Below, piece after piece: positions 51,925-61,484 of a stretch of DNA of 64,000 nt. Each line of letters opens with the position of its first letter. Positions within the stretch are counted from its first letter, which is position 1. Location of the stretch: the NCBI RefSeq assembly GCF_015845845.1, contig NZ_LDIG01000045.1, positions 1 through 64,000 of the forward strand, given 5' to 3'. The notes beneath the pieces are model-generated. The model had not been told where the DNA came from, searched no databases, and saw only the letters and a program-made list of their open reading frames with translations. Source of the DNA: Paenibacillus dendritiformis. GTDB taxonomy: Bacteria; Bacillota; Bacilli; Paenibacillales; Paenibacillaceae. Made by a program: the position numbers and the translations under genes.

Positions 51925-54336
51925 ATGAACAGCCCGGCGCCGAAGCCGAATCATTATGTAAGCGAATTCATAAAAGGGCGGATGGTTTCCTTCTGGACCC
52001 GGAAATGGATGGGGAAACTCTGGTTCCGGTTTCTCCTTCCTTACTTGTTGTTTCTGATCCTGACCTTGGCAGCCGGCTGGATCGCCTACCAGGAGACGAT
52101 CGCCGTGCTGGAGCGGGAAGTGCTGGAGCGCAACGACAAGGCGCTGCATCAAGCTCAGACGCTGCTGGAGACACGGATTGCGGAAGTGGAATCGATCGTG
52201 CAGCAGGTAGCCGATCACCCGAAGGTCAGAGGCTTTCAAGTCGTCCAGAAGCCTTTTGCCGGCACGAACACGTACAAGGTCATGAGCACGCAAAAGGCGC
52301 TTGATGATTACAGCATCAGCAACCGGTTTTTGAAGGATTATTTTGTCGTCTTCCGCAACAGCTCTCTCGTCATCTCCCCGCATCGGGTAGTGGGACTGGA
52401 TGAGTTCTACGGGGATGTGCTTCGCTATCGGGACTGGGAGATGACCGAATGGCGGGAACAGACGCTGGAGACGTATCATTCCAAAGATTTCATCGGACTT
52501 CATACCGTGAAATACGGATCAACCGAGGAGGAGATGATCACGTACATCCGTTCCCTCGGTTATCCCGGTTATTATCAGGGAGCGGTCGTGGCGCTCATCC
52601 CGCATGCGGAAGTGGGCAAGCTGCTCAGCGGCATCAATGTGCAGACCGGGGGATGGGTGCGCGTGCTGGACAAGAACGGCCAGCTCATTGGCCGGGCCGG
52701 GGACGAAGCCGGGAGCGGACAGCCGGGTGGAGGGGATGATCTGGCCGCCATCCTGGAACGGCCGAATACCCATTACCGGACGGAGCTGAACGGGAGGGAC
52801 ATGCTCGTCTCGAAGACGATGTCTCCGAAGACGGGCTGGACTTATATCGCCGCGCAGCCGGCGGACGAAGTGCTGGAGAGCGTCCATGCGATGAAGCGGA
52901 CGACCTTCACGCTGGTAGGGCTGTCGCTCGTCGTCATTGTGCTGCTGGCGCTGTGGCTGTCCCGCCGGAACAGCCGGCCCTTGGAAGGGTTGTACTCCTA
53001 CGTGCATACGAACGCGAAGCCGGGAATGGGGCAGCGGAGCCGCAAGTCCGACATCTTCGCTTATTTGCGCGATGCATTCACGGAACTGCTCGAGACGACG
53101 AAAACGCTGGATCAGAAGCTGAGCGAGCGGCAGGAATATGCCCGCATGGCGGTGTTCGATCGCTGGCTGCGCGGGGGGTACGCCACCGAACAGCAGTTGG
53201 AGTCCTCCTTGGCGCATGCGGGATTGCAGCGGAGCGCCACCATGTATGCGGTCGCGGTGCTTCATCTCGGCTGGCATGGCGATGACTGGAGCGCCCCGGT
53301 CCTCGATGAGATGGGGCTGAAGATGCTCGTCGTGAAGGAGGAGGCGTCCGGCTTGGAGCGGGTTCCCTTCGATCTTCACGAGGTAGGCCAGGATCAGGTC
53401 GCCTTGCTGTTCTATGGCACCGAGGCGGGGACGGAAGCGGGCCGAGATGCGTCCATCCGCTTCGCGGCCTTGATTGAACAGACTTTGATGGAATTGAACG
53501 AGCGGCTGAAAAGCGCCCATATTTTGCCGATGTATACGATCGGCGGCATCGTCTCCGATCGGATGGATGTGCCGCGGTCGCTGGAACAGGCTCAGCAGTT
53601 GTACGGAATGTCCGACGGAAGCCAGGATTGGATCTGGTGGAACGAGGAAGAGCATGCGGATGGGGGGATGTACCGGTTCAACGCCGAGATGGAGAACCGG
53701 CTTACGCACGCCGTCCGCGGCGGGGATGAGGAAGAGGTGGCGAGATTGTGCCAGACCGTCTGGCAGGACAATTGGGAGAAGCGGCCGCTTACCTGTCCGA
53801 TGGAGCGATGGCTGCTGATGGAGATGTATGCCGCAGCAATGAAGCTGGCGCAGTCGCTCGATCTGCCGCTGCAGACCGACAGCGCGGCCTTTCAGCAAAA
53901 AGTATTAAAGAAAGGGTCGGAGCTGCATAAGCTGTTCCCGCTTGTCCGGAACGAATTCGTTCAATTGAGCCGGACGGTGCATGAACGCAAGCGCAGCCGC
54001 AACGCGGCGCTGCTGGAGGATATGATGGCCTGCATTCGCGAGGGTTATGTAGATTCATCGCTCTCTCTCACTGTCATCTCGGATCGGCTGCAGGTGTCGG
54101 AAGCGTATGTGTCCGCGTTTTTCAAGGAGCAGACCGGACGCAATTTCTCGGAGTATGTGGAGGAGCTAAGGCTGGAGCATGCCAAGCAGTTAATGCTGGA
54201 AGGGGACGCCTTGACCTCGATTGCCGAGCGGGTCGGCTACAATTCCTTGAACTCGTTCAGCCGCGCATTCAAGCGTGCGCACGGGATGAGCGCCACCGAA
54301 TATCGAAAATGGTTAAGCGAACAAAAAAAGGAATAA
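51925..54336 (+). CDS. Membrane-bound AraC-family regulator (803 aa)
   Basis: This one-component sensor/regulator spans the membrane. The first helix is LWFRFLLPYLLFLILTLAAG near residues 32-52. An extracellular sensor domain of about 270 residues follows, with a dCACHE-like pattern (SSLVISPHRVVGLDEFYGD, WTYIAAQPADEVL). The second membrane helix is TLVGLSLVVIVLLALWL near 330-347. A long cytoplasmic region follows, and the C-terminal AraC domain has LTVISDRLQVSEAYVSAFFK, GYNSLNSFSRAFKRAHG and MSATEYRKW. The ATG follows AAAAGGGGGGCCTCGA. It precedes a complete sugar ABC transporter (54488-58169) and is its likely activator, as in YtdP/LplR-like loci. Confidence 0.9.
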   Translation: MNSPAPKPNHYVSEFIKGRMVSFWTRKWMGKLWFRFLLPYLLFLILTLAAGWIAYQETIAVLEREVLERNDKALHQAQTLLETRIAEVESIVQQVADHPKVRGFQVVQKPFAGTNTYKVMSTQKALDDYSISNRFLKDYFVVFRNSSLVISPHRVVGLDEFYGDVLRYRDWEMTEWREQTLETYHSKDFIGLHTVKYGSTEEEMITYIRSLGYPGYYQGAVVALIPHAEVGKLLSGINVQTGGWVRVLDKNGQLIGRAGDEAGSGQPGGGDDLAAILERPNTHYRTELNGRDMLVSKTMSPKTGWTYIAAQPADEVLESVHAMKRTTFTLVGLSLVVIVLLALWLSRRNSRPLEGLYSYVHTNAKPGMGQRSRKSDIFAYLRDAFTELLETTKTLDQKLSERQEYARMAVFDRWLRGGYATEQQLESSLAHAGLQRSATMYAVAVLHLGWHGDDWSAPVLDEMGLKMLVVKEEASGLERVPFDLHEVGQDQVALLFYGTEAGTEAGRDASIRFAALIEQTLMELNERLKSAHILPMYTIGGIVSDRMDVPRSLEQAQQLYGMSDGSQDWIWWNEEEHADGGMYRFNAEMENRLTHAVRGGDEEEVARLCQTVWQDNWEKRPLTCPMERWLLMEMYAAAMKLAQSLDLPLQTDSAAFQQKVLKKGSELHKLFPLVRNEFVQLSRTVHERKRSRNAALLEDMMACIREGYVDSSLSLTVISDRLQVSEAYVSAFFKEQTGRNFSEYVEELRLEHAKQLMLEGDALTSIAERVGYNSLNSFSRAFKRAHGMSATEYRKWLSEQKKE

Positions 54337-54487
54337 TGGCTTTTCATAAAAATCGCACAACCGCTAAAAACGGCTTCTTTTCCCGTTCCGGGGTCCCGTT
54401 ATACACTGTGAGCACGCAGCGAGAGATGTAAGCGTCATCATCGCTGCGCCAATATAACGGTCACGACCGGAAACAGGAGGTGTGCTT

Positions 54488-55465
54488 TTGTCGGAACAAT
54501 GGCAGCCAGAGGCAAGAACATCGATTCCGGCAGCGGCGGCGATACCGGGGCGCAAGCCCGCGTTCGTATCCTATTTGAAGCGATCATGGCAGCTGTACGC
54601 GCTGTTCGCCCTTCCGCTGCTCTATGTCATCTTATTTAAGTACGGTCCGATGGTCGGCGCTCAGATCGCCTTCAAGGACTACAACGTCGTCAAGGGCATA
54701 TGGGGGAGCGACTGGGCAGGATTCAAGCATTTTGCGCGCTTTTTCAACTCCTATGATTTCTGGCGCATTATGCAGAACACGCTCATTATCAGCCTGTATT
54801 CCCTTGCGGTCAGCACGCCTTTGCCCGTACTGCTCGCCTTGAGCTTGAATGCGGTGCGGATACGGTGGTTCAAAAATACGGTGCAAATGGTCAGCTACGC
54901 CCCCCATTTCATCTCCACCGTCGTCATGGTCGGCCTGCTGCTGCAGTTCCTCGATCCCCGCTCCGGCATGATCAATCAGTTTTTGGGACTGTTCGGCGTA
55001 GAGCCGATTCATTTTATGGGGGAAATGCAGTTTTTCAAGTCGATCTTCGTCTGGTCCGGCATCTGGCAGCATATCGGGTTCTCCTGTATTATCTACCTCG
55101 CCGCGCTCTCTACCGTCGATCCCGCCCTGCATGAGGCCGCCGTCCTGGACGGAGCCGGGCGGATGAAGCGAATCTGGCATATCGATATGCCGGCGGTGCT
55201 CCCGATCGCCATGATTCTGCTCATCTTGAATACGGGCCAGCTGCTGGAGACCGGGTTCGAGAAAATTTATTTGATGCAGAATCCGCTGAACCTGAAGACA
55301 TCGGAAGTGATTGACACCTACGTGTACAAAATCGGATTGCTGTCCCAAGCGATGAATTTCTCGTACGCGACGGCGATCGGCCTGTTCAAGTCGGTCATCT
55401 CGCTCTTGCTTATCGTGATGGTCAATTATACCGCCCGCAAGACCGGGCAGGAGAGCTTATGGTGA
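54488..55465 (+). CDS. ABC transporter permease, LplB-like (325 aa)
   Basis: First permease of the importer controlled by the AraC regulator upstream. It has six membrane spans starting with LYALFALPLLYVILFKYGPM. The segment YGPMVGAQIAFKDYNVVKGIW is typical of LplB/YtcP-type permeases that transport complex oligosaccharides or uronides. The EAA loop is LHEAAVLDGAGRMKRIWHIDMP. I prefer TTG 54488 because AGGAGG lies seven bases upstream; GTG 54482 is the alternative, two residues longer. The second permease follows after 17 bases. Confidence 0.88.
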   Translation: MSEQWQPEARTSIPAAAAIPGRKPAFVSYLKRSWQLYALFALPLLYVILFKYGPMVGAQIAFKDYNVVKGIWGSDWAGFKHFARFFNSYDFWRIMQNTLIISLYSLAVSTPLPVLLALSLNAVRIRWFKNTVQMVSYAPHFISTVVMVGLLLQFLDPRSGMINQFLGLFGVEPIHFMGEMQFFKSIFVWSGIWQHIGFSCIIYLAALSTVDPALHEAAVLDGAGRMKRIWHIDMPAVLPIAMILLILNTGQLLETGFEKIYLMQNPLNLKTSEVIDTYVYKIGLLSQAMNFSYATAIGLFKSVISLLLIVMVNYTARKTGQESLW

Positions 55466-55482
55466 CGGGAGGGAGGACATAG

Positions 55483-56373
55483 ATGGATTCACTGGCTCAT
55501 GATAAAAGCGACCGTATCTTCCATATCGTGAACAATGCGGCGCTTGGCGTATTTCTCCTTATCGTGCTGTATCCGCTGCTGTATGTCGTAAGCGCTTCCT
55601 TCAGCTCGGCGAGCGCCGTCATCTCCGGCAAAGTATGGCTGTGGCCGGTCGAATTCTCGCTAGACGGCTACGAAGCCGTATTCCGGCACCGGATGGTATG
55701 GACCGGTCTGCAGAACACGCTCCTCTATACGTTCGCCGGCACCTTAATCAGCGTGGCGGTCACCGTGCTGGCGGCGTATCCGTTGTCCCGGAACGATTTC
55801 AAGGGAAGACGGGGCTTCACGCTACTGTTCGTCTTCACGATGATGTTCAACGGCGGGCTTATCCCGACATATCTGCTCGTGAAGGAGCTCGGCATGCTGG
55901 ATACGGCCTGGGCCATGATTGTCCCGGCGGCCCTGTCCGTCTGGAATGTCATGATCATGATGACGTATTTCCGCACCAGCATTCCGCTGGAGCTGCTGGA
56001 ATCGGCCCAGATGGACGGCTGCAGCGACTTCACCTTCCTGCTGCGCATCCTGCTACCCTTATCGGGGCCGATTATCGCCGTTGTGACCTTGTTCTACGCG
56101 GTGGACCAGTGGAACCAGTATTTCAATGCATTGATTTTCCTCAAATCAGAAAAATTGTTCCCGCTGCAGCTCGTTCTCCGGGATATTCTTGTCCAGAACC
56201 AGGTCAGTCAGGAGACGCTCGGGGACGCGAAGACGGCAGCCGCGCGCCAAGGGCTGCGCGAGCTGCTCAAATACTCGCTTATCGTCGTATCTTCCGTGCC
56301 GCTGTTGGCTATCTATCCGTTCGTGCAGAAATATTTCGTGAAAGGCATGATGATTGGCTCGATCAAAGGATAA
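55483..56373 (+). CDS. ABC transporter permease, LplC/YtcP-like (296 aa)
   Basis: Second permease of the same importer. It has six spans (AALGVFLLIVLYPLLYVVSA; TLLYTFAGTLISVAVTVLAA; TLLFVFTMMFNGGLIPTYLL; and others) and the EAA loop LESAQMDGCSDFTFLLRILLP. The C-terminus YPFVQKYFVKGMMIGSIKG is typical of LplC-like proteins. The ATG follows GGAGGGAGGACATAG. The receptor gene follows 113 bases later. Confidence 0.9.
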   Translation: MDSLAHDKSDRIFHIVNNAALGVFLLIVLYPLLYVVSASFSSASAVISGKVWLWPVEFSLDGYEAVFRHRMVWTGLQNTLLYTFAGTLISVAVTVLAAYPLSRNDFKGRRGFTLLFVFTMMFNGGLIPTYLLVKELGMLDTAWAMIVPAALSVWNVMIMMTYFRTSIPLELLESAQMDGCSDFTFLLRILLPLSGPIIAVVTLFYAVDQWNQYFNALIFLKSEKLFPLQLVLRDILVQNQVSQETLGDAKTAAARQGLRELLKYSLIVVSSVPLLAIYPFVQKYFVKGMMIGSIKG

Positions 56374-56486
56374 GGCATGAAAAGGCGCAAGGTTTTTCAA
56401 GGTTCGGCACCGGCTTTTTGGAGCGCCCGCTTCATGAGGCATAGATGGCAAGATGACTAAGAACAGGACAAAAGGGGGAATTCGTG

Positions 56487-58169
56487 ATGAGATGGAAGCG
56501 TTGGAGTACGGCATGTCTGGCGGCGGTGTTGACGCTCTCGCTCATGCTGACCGCCTGCTCGGGAAGCGGCGGCAATGCGAGCGGAACGAATGACGGCGGC
56601 CAGGCCAGCGAATCGATCGTGACGCCGAAGGGCACGTACCCGATCGTAGAAGAGAAGGTGACGCTGAAGGTTATGGTTCCATCGGAGGCGCTGGTCGAAA
56701 ATTTCGAGACAAACGAGTTCACGAAATGGTATGAAGAGAAGACGAACGTGCATGTGGAATGGATCGTCGTCCCGCAGCAGAGCGCCAGCGAGAAGCTGAA
56801 TCTGATGCTCGCTTCGGGCGATTACCCGGACGTCATCATGCGATTCGGCGTCACGCCGGCGCAGCAGATGATCTATGGCAAGCAGGGCGTGTTCCTGCCG
56901 CTCAATGACCTGATCGAGCAGTACGGAGACAACTTCAAGAAGGTGCTGGACAGCAATGAGGGGCTGGCCACCGCGATTACGGCGCCGGACGGCAATATCT
57001 ATGCGCTGCCGAGCATCAACGACTGCTACCATTGCTCGATGGCGCAGAAGATGTGGATTTACAAGCCATGGCTCGACAAGCTGGGGCTGGACGTGCCAAA
57101 GACGACCGATGAGCTGTACACCGTATTGAAGGCGTTCAAGGAAAAGGATCCGAACGGCAATGGCAAGGCGGATGAAGTGCCGCTGACGGGAGCTCCGCGC
57201 GGGAGCGGCTGGTATTCGTCCATCGACGCGTTCCTGATGAACTCCTTCGTGCTGAACCCGGTATTCAGCGAATCGCGCAGTCATATGTACGTGGAAGACA
57301 GGCGCATCCAAGTCGCCTTCGACAAGCCGGGCTGGCGCGACGGTCTCGCCTATATGAACAAGCTGTACAAGGAAGGCTTGATCGATCCGCAAATCTTCAC
57401 GCAGGACAGCGATCAACTGCTGAAGCTGGGCGAAGCGTCCGGCGATCCGATTGTCGGGGCGGCCTTGGGCGGACACCAGGGCGTCTTCACTCAGATTGCC
57501 GGGGAGAGCGGACGCTGGCTCGACTATGTGACCGTGCCTCCGCTGAAGGGACCGAACGGCGTCCAATACGCCGCCTATGACCCATTCGGGTACTCGGTCG
57601 GCTCGTATCTCATTACGAAAAACGCCAAGCATCCGGATGTCGCCTTCCGTTGGGCGGACGGTTTCTATGATGAAGAAATATCGCTGCGCACGACGATTGG
57701 GCGTCCGGGCGAGGAGTGGCGCGAAGCGAAGGAAGGCGAAATCGGCATCAACGGCAAGCCGGCCAAGTGGGCAAAGCTGAAGGAATACGGACAAATTCAG
57801 AATGTCCACTGGGAGCAGACGGCCCCGACGAACCGCTCGAACGAGCTTCGCTTGAGCTCGGCCGTGCCAAATAACGGCGAACCGAGTCTCGAAGTGCTCC
57901 TCTACAATGAAACGAAAAATAACTACGATCCATATAAACCAAGCGCGGATATGGCCGTGCCGCAGCTGTTCTTCACCGATGAACAGGCCGCCGAGCTGTC
58001 CGACCTGTCGAAGACAATCAACGACTATGTCGACGAGATGATGGCCCGCTTCGTCATCGGCGACGCGGATCTGGACAAAGACTGGGATACCTATCTCCAG
58101 ACCCTCGAAGGGATGAACCTCCCGCGCTTCCTGGAGATTTACCAGACCGCCTACGACAGCAAAAAATAA
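56487..58169 (+). CDS. Sugar ABC transporter substrate-binding lipoprotein, LplA-like (560 aa)
   Basis: This is the extracellular receptor of the importer. The signal peptide MRWKRWSTACLAAVLTLSLM ends in the lipobox MLTAC. The size of 560 residues and the segments WYEEKTNVHVEWIVVP, LNLMLASGDYPDVIMR and QQMIYGKQGVFLPLNDLIEQ place it in the LplA/YtcQ group. The ATG at 56487 follows AAAAGGGGGAATTCGTG; GTG 56484 is an alternative one codon longer. A strong terminator follows, so the transporter operon ends here. As with the other importers, no ATPase gene is present. Confidence 0.92.
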   Translation: MRWKRWSTACLAAVLTLSLMLTACSGSGGNASGTNDGGQASESIVTPKGTYPIVEEKVTLKVMVPSEALVENFETNEFTKWYEEKTNVHVEWIVVPQQSASEKLNLMLASGDYPDVIMRFGVTPAQQMIYGKQGVFLPLNDLIEQYGDNFKKVLDSNEGLATAITAPDGNIYALPSINDCYHCSMAQKMWIYKPWLDKLGLDVPKTTDELYTVLKAFKEKDPNGNGKADEVPLTGAPRGSGWYSSIDAFLMNSFVLNPVFSESRSHMYVEDRRIQVAFDKPGWRDGLAYMNKLYKEGLIDPQIFTQDSDQLLKLGEASGDPIVGAALGGHQGVFTQIAGESGRWLDYVTVPPLKGPNGVQYAAYDPFGYSVGSYLITKNAKHPDVAFRWADGFYDEEISLRTTIGRPGEEWREAKEGEIGINGKPAKWAKLKEYGQIQNVHWEQTAPTNRSNELRLSSAVPNNGEPSLEVLLYNETKNNYDPYKPSADMAVPQLFFTDEQAAELSDLSKTINDYVDEMMARFVIGDADLDKDWDTYLQTLEGMNLPRFLEIYQTAYDSKK

Positions 58170-58212
58170 ACCGCAGGCAGTCCCGCATCACATCAACGCC
58201 AAGATCATGTTA

Positions 58213-58247
58213 AGCTATCCGGGGTGTTATCCCGGGTAGCTTTTTTT
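58213..58247 (+). terminator. Intrinsic terminator after the LplA-like gene
   Basis: AGCTATCCGGG (58213-58223) pairs with CCCGGGTAGCT (58231-58241) with one mismatch around GTGTTAT, followed by seven T. Confidence 0.9.
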
Positions 58248-58254
58248 GAAGCTA

Positions 58255-58645
58255 GATGAACGTAATATCCTGAGTGTTATCCACGCATAGTTCGCTTTGA
58301 ATGCCAGCGAGCACTAGGATGTTCGATATCTAACTTTTGCAATTCCTCGTTCAAATTCGTGCGATAAAATCAATCCCGGCATGGTCTTCTAAATAATGAT
58401 ATCTGATGCGTTCGGGGTGATGTCACGATGAAACTCCCATGCCTCACTTCCTTGCTCTAATGCCTCTCCCGCGGGTTCATTATGCTGAATATAAAAGATC
58501 GGAATATGATGATGGCGGGCGCTTGCAATAAGATGCTTTACATTGAAAAGGATTTTTTCCCAATGAAAGACAGGATTTTCAACCGAAAACATCCCGTTTT
58601 GGACATCACTGACGCTCAGAGCCGTTTATTTCATATAATGCCTCC
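58255..58645 (-). pseudogene. Isochorismatase-family cysteine hydrolase, decayed
   Basis: On the minus strand GGGAGG precedes ATG AAA TAA, then TALSVSDVQNGMFSVENPVF, where intact relatives read 'MKxTALLVIDVQNGMF'. The third codon has thus become a stop. The frame then reads ILFNVKHLIASARHHHIPIF, YIQHNEP and GSEAWEFHRDI to DIII and a TAG. Beyond it, in other frames, lie LNEELQKLDIEH and LVLAGIQSELCVDNT, which contains the expected nucleophile Cys region of the family. At least one further stop and two frameshifts are present, so the gene is dead. It lies directly next to array C. Confidence 0.8.
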
Positions 58646-58698
58646 CCTTTTGATTTACCTATCATCCAGCCACTCATCAAGCATATGTGAGCGTGCCT

Positions 58699-59034
58699 CT
58701 TCAATCAATCTCTCCAGTAGTCCAGAAAGAAAACAGGTGGAGGGGCTCTTATGTGAAATCTCCCCGTCATTCAGGTGGGCCAATAAGTATGCCGGGTCTC
58801 TTATGTACAATCTCCCCGCCAGTCAGGAAGGCCAATAAGTATGCCGGGTCGCTTATGAGCAATCTCCCCGTCAGTCAGGTGGGCCAATATGTATGTGTGG
58901 TCCCTTATGCGCACTCTCCCCGTCAGTCAGGAGGGCCAATAAGTATGTCGGGTCTCTTATGTACAATCTCCCCGTCAGTCAGGTGGGCCAATATGTGCCC
59001 GATCCTCTTACGTTCAAACTCCCAACCACTCAGA
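58699..59034 (-). repeat. Tandem array C, units of 52 bp
   Basis: Seven units start (CTTATG on the plus strand) at about 58699, 58748, 58800, 58852, 58904, 58956 and 59007, with steps of 49, 52, 52, 52, 52 and 51 bp. Each has ACAATCTCCCCGTCAGTCAG followed by a linker of the type GTGGGCCAATAAGTATGCC. The reverse complement contains the same 28-bp core as array B. The outer units are degenerate. It lies between the isochorismatase pseudogene and array D. Confidence 0.92.
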
Positions 59035-59204
59035 AAGGTATATTTACATGATTTCTTTTGAAAATTGAGTCATGCAAGAGCTACCCCATACTGTCATGTG
59101 GGGTGAAGAATTTGTTCAGGAGTCTTTGGTATGTTTGGATATGACAGGGGCTGGTTTAGCAGGAAAACCCCCAAAAGGGATCGTAAGGGGTGAGCCTGGC
59201 TCTA
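59035..59204. other. Spacer between arrays C and D
   Basis: A 170-bp stretch without a gene. ACCCCAT near 59081 and ATGTGGGGT near 59095 form a small hairpin. It shows no clear similarity to the spacer between arrays A and B. Confidence 0.5.
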
Positions 59205-59835
59205 CCTGATGCAATGGGAGAATGGTGCAATGTGCAGGTGGACAGAGGAAGCCTCTGACTGAATGGGATATTGATCAAAAGAACTCGTGAGCGGTCCGCC
59301 TGGCTCCCTGACTCAATGGGAGAATGGTGCAATGTGCAAATGGACAGAGAAAAGCATCTGACTAACCGGGATATTGATCAAAAGAACTCGTGAGCGGCCC
59401 GCCTGCCTCTACCTGACTCAATGGGAGAATGGTGCAATGTGCAAATGGACAGAGGAAAGCATCTGACTAACCGGGATATTGATCAAAAGAACTCGTGAGC
59501 GGCCCGCCTGCCTCTACCTGACTTAATGGGAGAATGGTGCAATGTGCAAATGGACAGAGGAAAGCATCTGACTAACCGGGATATTGGTCAAAAGAACTCT
59601 TGAGCGGCCCGCCTGCCTCTACCTGACTTAATGGGAGAATGGTGCAATGTGCAGGTGGACAGAGGAAGCGCCTGACTCAATGGGATATTGGTCAAAAGAA
59701 CTCGAGAGGGGCCCACCTGGCTACCTGACTCAATGGGAGAATGGTGCAATGTGCAGGCCGGCAGAGGAAGCGCCTGACCGAACGGGATATTGGTCAAAAG
59801 AACTTGGGACGGGGTCAATCCGAAATATTCCTGAG
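59205..59835 (+). repeat. Tandem array D, alternating units of about 50 and 54 bp
   Basis: Starts of the core lie at 59205, 59254, 59307, 59357, 59412, 59462, 59517, 59567, 59622, 59671, 59724 and 59773, with a last degenerate one near 59830. Steps alternate between 49-50 and 53-55 bp, so the true period is about 102-105 bp with two half-unit types: CTGACTCAATGGGAGAATGG and CTGACTAACCGGGATATTGA. Several full units in the middle are almost identical. The core reads on the plus strand, opposite to array C. Short open frames inside are not credible genes. Confidence 0.92.
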
Positions 59836-60089
59836 TGAAAAGCGCTGCCTCTAGAGGGAGTCGATGGGAGAGTACCGCAAAGGGTAGAGGTGCGACGCAG
59901 ATGTCCGACGATCGGATTTATCTTCTGAGGGTTAGGCTTGCCCCCAATTGGCAGGGATACAATCGTACAATCGGGAGTAGAGGATTTTATCCCCCGATCG
60001 TAGATATTCGTCCTTAACGGATACGGACGATAGACCTATAATTGATTATGTATGGACTACACTATTATTTTCCTTGGGGAGGTCTTGCC
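59836..60089. other. Promoter region of the third transporter locus
   Basis: No convincing gene; small open frames here lack ribosome binding sites. ATCGGG near 59970 and CCCGAT near 59994 can pair around AGTAGAGGATTTTATCC. The promoter of the lipoprotein gene at 60090 should lie here. Confidence 0.4.
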
Positions 60090-61433
60090 ATGAGAAGAAA
60101 GGCAGTTCTTCTTCTCACGCTGATCGTGATAGGGGCGACGGTGATTGGCGCCTGCGGCATGATTGGCGGCGGAGACGGTTCCAAGTCCGGACAATCACAA
60201 AATAATGAGCCGTTCGATCTGAAGCTGCGGCATATTCAGCTCGGAGACGCGAATAAGAACCGTCTTGCTCGTCTCGAAGCGGTCGTGAAGAAGACGCAGG
60301 AGCAGCATCCGGGCCTTACGATCAGGCTGGATGGGGTAGACAGCGAGGTGAACCGCAAGGATAAGCTGAGAAGCGAGATGGCGGCTGGCAATCCGCCGGA
60401 CATTTTCGATACATTCGGCAGTCCGGATGTCGGTCTGTATGCCAAGGAAGGCCTTGTGCTGGATATCGCGCCGATTCTGGAGGAGCTCGGTTTGAAGGAC
60501 AAGTTCCTCAACCTGGAGCCGTGGACGCATGACGGGAAGATTTATGGCTTGCCGAACGGCGGATCCATTGAAGGCTATTTTTATAATAAGCAGTATTTTG
60601 CGGAAAAGGGGCTGGAATTGCCGAAGACGCTGGCCGATCTGGAGGCGATCGCGGACGAGATCAAAGCCGACGGCAAAATCCCGTTCGCCCGGGCTTCGAA
60701 GGATGCCTGGGTTCCGCTCATGACGATTAATAATCTGTGGTCTTACTATACCGGACCTCATTTCACCGCAGGCTTCAAAACCGGGGAATCGAAGTGGACC
60801 GACCCGCGAATGGTGGAAGCGATATCGAAGCATCAGGAATGGGTGAACAAAGGTTACTTTAAGCGCGGCGAGCTCGGGTTGGAATATGCGGACCAGCGCA
60901 CACAGCTTCTGACGGGAGAAGCGATCATGATGTTCGACGGAACTTGGGGATCTTCCGGACTGACAGACGAGAAGACGGCAGACGGCAAGAGCAAATTCGG
61001 CTTCTTCCTGATGCCTCCGCTCAAGGAAGGGGATGGAATAAGCGCGATGGTGGACACAAACAACGGGTATGCGTTCTCGGCCAAGGTGGCGGAGGATCCG
61101 CGCAAGCTGGAGGCGGTCAAGTCGTTCATCCTCAATTTTTATAATGAAGAGATTCAATTGCTGGGTCTGATGGAAGACGGCGTGCTGCCGTCTCTGAAGA
61201 TGGAGCAGGCAAAGATGGAGCAGGTGGTCGACAGCGGCCTTATTCTTGAGATTATCAAGCGCACCAATGAAGTTCGTTACCGATGGCCAGCGTTCGATGC
61301 GCTAATCCAGGCCGAGGTCGATACGGAGCTGCGCATCGGCATTCAGCGCGTCATGGAAGGCGATGTCAAGCCGGCCGATATGCTGGCAGCCGTGCAGAAG
61401 GTCCAGGACGAAGCGAACATGACCATAAGATAA
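60090..61433 (+). CDS. Sugar ABC transporter substrate-binding lipoprotein (447 aa)
   Basis: This is an extracellular solute receptor with signal peptide MRRKAVLLLTLIVIGATVIG and Cys of the lipobox VIGAC. The mature part has the family 1 pattern: LKLRHIQLGDANKN, PPDIFDTFGSPDVG, LVLDIAPILEELG, WTHDGKIYGLPNGGSIEGYF, YNKQYFAEKGLELPKT and TGEAIMMFDGTWG. The ATG at 60090 follows TTGGGGAGGTCTTGCC. A YesM-type kinase gene follows directly and a YesN-type regulator after it. No permease genes follow inside the window; they may lie beyond its end. Confidence 0.92.
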   Translation: MRRKAVLLLTLIVIGATVIGACGMIGGGDGSKSGQSQNNEPFDLKLRHIQLGDANKNRLARLEAVVKKTQEQHPGLTIRLDGVDSEVNRKDKLRSEMAAGNPPDIFDTFGSPDVGLYAKEGLVLDIAPILEELGLKDKFLNLEPWTHDGKIYGLPNGGSIEGYFYNKQYFAEKGLELPKTLADLEAIADEIKADGKIPFARASKDAWVPLMTINNLWSYYTGPHFTAGFKTGESKWTDPRMVEAISKHQEWVNKGYFKRGELGLEYADQRTQLLTGEAIMMFDGTWGSSGLTDEKTADGKSKFGFFLMPPLKEGDGISAMVDTNNGYAFSAKVAEDPRKLEAVKSFILNFYNEEIQLLGLMEDGVLPSLKMEQAKMEQVVDSGLILEIIKRTNEVRYRWPAFDALIQAEVDTELRIGIQRVMEGDVKPADMLAAVQKVQDEANMTIR

Positions 61434-61484
61434 GGAATGTTCCTTTCGTTGGCGCAATATATACGGACGGAGCTGGGAACGGGC

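Noticed and set aside
59835-60017. Small open frame of 60 codons after array D
   Set aside because: No ribosome binding site, no recognisable motif, and it begins in the degenerate edge of the array.
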